Below, one piece after another: positions 63,560 through 64,000 of a stretch of 64,000 nucleotides of DNA. A program made the translations under genes and the position numbers. How positions within the stretch are numbered: position 1 is the first letter of the stretch; every line of letters starts with the position of its first letter. The DNA comes from an uncultured Paracoccaceae bacterium (lineage in GTDB: Bacteria > Pseudomonadota > Alphaproteobacteria > Rhodobacterales > Rhodobacteraceae): NCBI GenBank assembly GCA_947493255.1, contig CANLQK010000006.1:186001-250000 (forward strand), in the 5' to 3' direction. Below the pieces are notes generated by a model, which had not been told where the DNA came from, searched no databases, and saw only the letters and a list, made by a program, of their open reading frames with translations.

Positions 63560-64000
63560 ATGACCCGAATTCTTCCTGGCGTTCTCGCCATGGCCGCCGT
63601 TGTTGTGGCCTCTAACATCCTTGTTCAGTTTTTGATCCTTGATGGATTGCTGACATGGGGTGCGTTCACCTACCCGATTGCGTTTCTTGTGACGGACGTA
63701 ATGAACCGCGTTTACGGTGCCGCTGCTGCGCGCCGTGTAGTGTTGATTGGTTTTGTTGTAGGGATCATTTGTTCCCTGATCGGCAGCCAGATCATGATCC
63801 AAGGAGATGGTTACGAATTCCCTGCTGTAGCGTTCCGTGTCGCGATTGGGTCCGCAACAGCGTTCCTTGTAGCGCAAATGCTGGACGTTTTGATCTTTTC
63901 CAAACTGCGTGATGGCGCGTGGTGGCGTGCGCCGCTGGCGTCTACTTTGATTGGGTCCACTGTTGATACCATCCTGTTTTTCACCATTGCTTTCAGTGCG
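63560..64000 (+). CDS. VUT-family queuosine precursor transporter (3' end cut by window)
   Basis: 147 codons from ATG 63560 to the window edge (full-length proteins are about 200-220 residues). MTRILPGVLAMAAVVVASNI, the segment LTWGAFTYPIAFLVTDVMNR and VYGAAAARRVVLIGFVVGI give at least four transmembrane segments. The FP(I/V)xFLVTD-type motif (here YPIAFLVTD) is the YhhQ/VUT hallmark. Family members import preQ0/preQ1. A candidate structured leader precedes it. Confidence 0.88.
   Translation, partial: MTRILPGVLAMAAVVVASNILVQFLILDGLLTWGAFTYPIAFLVTDVMNRVYGAAAARRVVLIGFVVGIICSLIGSQIMIQGDGYEFPAVAFRVAIGSATAFLVAQMLDVLIFSKLRDGAWWRAPLASTLIGSTVDTILFFTIAFSA

Noticed and set aside
1-64000. Mobile elements, CRISPR arrays, tRNA or rRNA genes
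   Set aside because: No transposase, integrase, phage gene, regular spaced repeats or cloverleaf was recognised by eye; a tRNAscan or CRISPR search would be decisive for small items.

Overview
The window looks like a continuous stretch of chromosome from an alphaproteobacterium of the family Rhodobacteraceae (Roseobacter group). The evidence is the rsfS-rlmH-gpmI-EnvC-like-ctpA-rppH gene order, a leuC/leuD pair with a small gene between them, SelD fused to an FAD oxidoreductase, Hint-domain surface proteins, an IalB-family protein and a CtrA-type box. The gene complement is mostly core metabolism. No rRNA, tRNA, insertion sequence, prophage, CRISPR array or integrase was recognised, and both ends cut into the chromosome (only the LysR gene is visibly truncated on the left and the VUT-family transporter on the right).

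Layout. 1-3.7 kb: LysR regulator (partial), divergent NAD-dependent epimerase, a secreted endonuclease/exonuclease/phosphatase-fold protein and a membrane protein. 3.9-6.5 kb: leucine genes leuC, a Tat-signal/winged-helix ORF and leuD. 6.7-12 kb: DUF3179 protein, secreted protein, MscS channel, HTH-DUF2975 pair, lipoprotein. 12-17.7 kb: ribosome silencing factor, RlmH, phosphoglycerate mutase, EnvC-like protein, CtpA protease, RppH. 18-21.7 kb: RNase R and DapE. 21.9-24.7 kb: two tandem Hint proteins. 25-29.7 kb: a bacterial glutamate-receptor-like channel, dapD, a PLP dehydratase, a LOG-family protein and gluconokinase. 29.7-37 kb: a LacI-controlled CUT1 sugar ABC transport and catabolism operon. 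37-41.7 kb: rlmN, IalB-like protein, asparaginase, selenouridine synthase, GNAT. 41.7-48.7 kb: phosphatase, serA, serC, a cysteine-rich Sel1-repeat protein, serB. 48.7-51.7 kb: APH-type kinase and SelD fusion. 51.8-55.8 kb: AttEFGH-like ABC system. 55.9-64 kb: thiolase, yaaA, recQ, YggT, thioesterase, UMF1 transporter, mepA and a queuosine-precursor transporter.

How genes work together. Three amino-acid pathways are represented by near neighbours: leucine (leuC, leuD), lysine/diaminopimelate by the succinylase branch (dapD, dapE) and serine (serA, serC, serB). Peptidoglycan remodelling is represented by EnvC-like, CtpA and MepA. Selenium is handled by SelD (selenophosphate) and MnmH/SelU (2-selenouridine in tRNA); no selA, selB or selC is visible here.

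Most notable observations. (1) A tandem 22-bp duplication in the ORF between leuC and leuD shifts its frame past its old stop and fuses it in frame to leuD. (2) A leader with an 11-bp closing stem, two inner hairpins and a possible pseudoknot precedes the queuosine-precursor transporter gene. (3) Two LacI-type operators lie exactly 20 bp apart over the sugar-operon promoter. (4) A prokaryotic ionotropic-glutamate-receptor-like protein. (5) A perfect CtrA box before a Hint surface protein, followed by a second Hint protein that has lost its nucleophile. (6) A perfect 18-bp palindrome before an acyl-CoA thioesterase gene. (7) A 19-codon upstream ORF overlapping the rsfS start. (8) Six convergent gene pairs that share a 4-nt overlapping stop.
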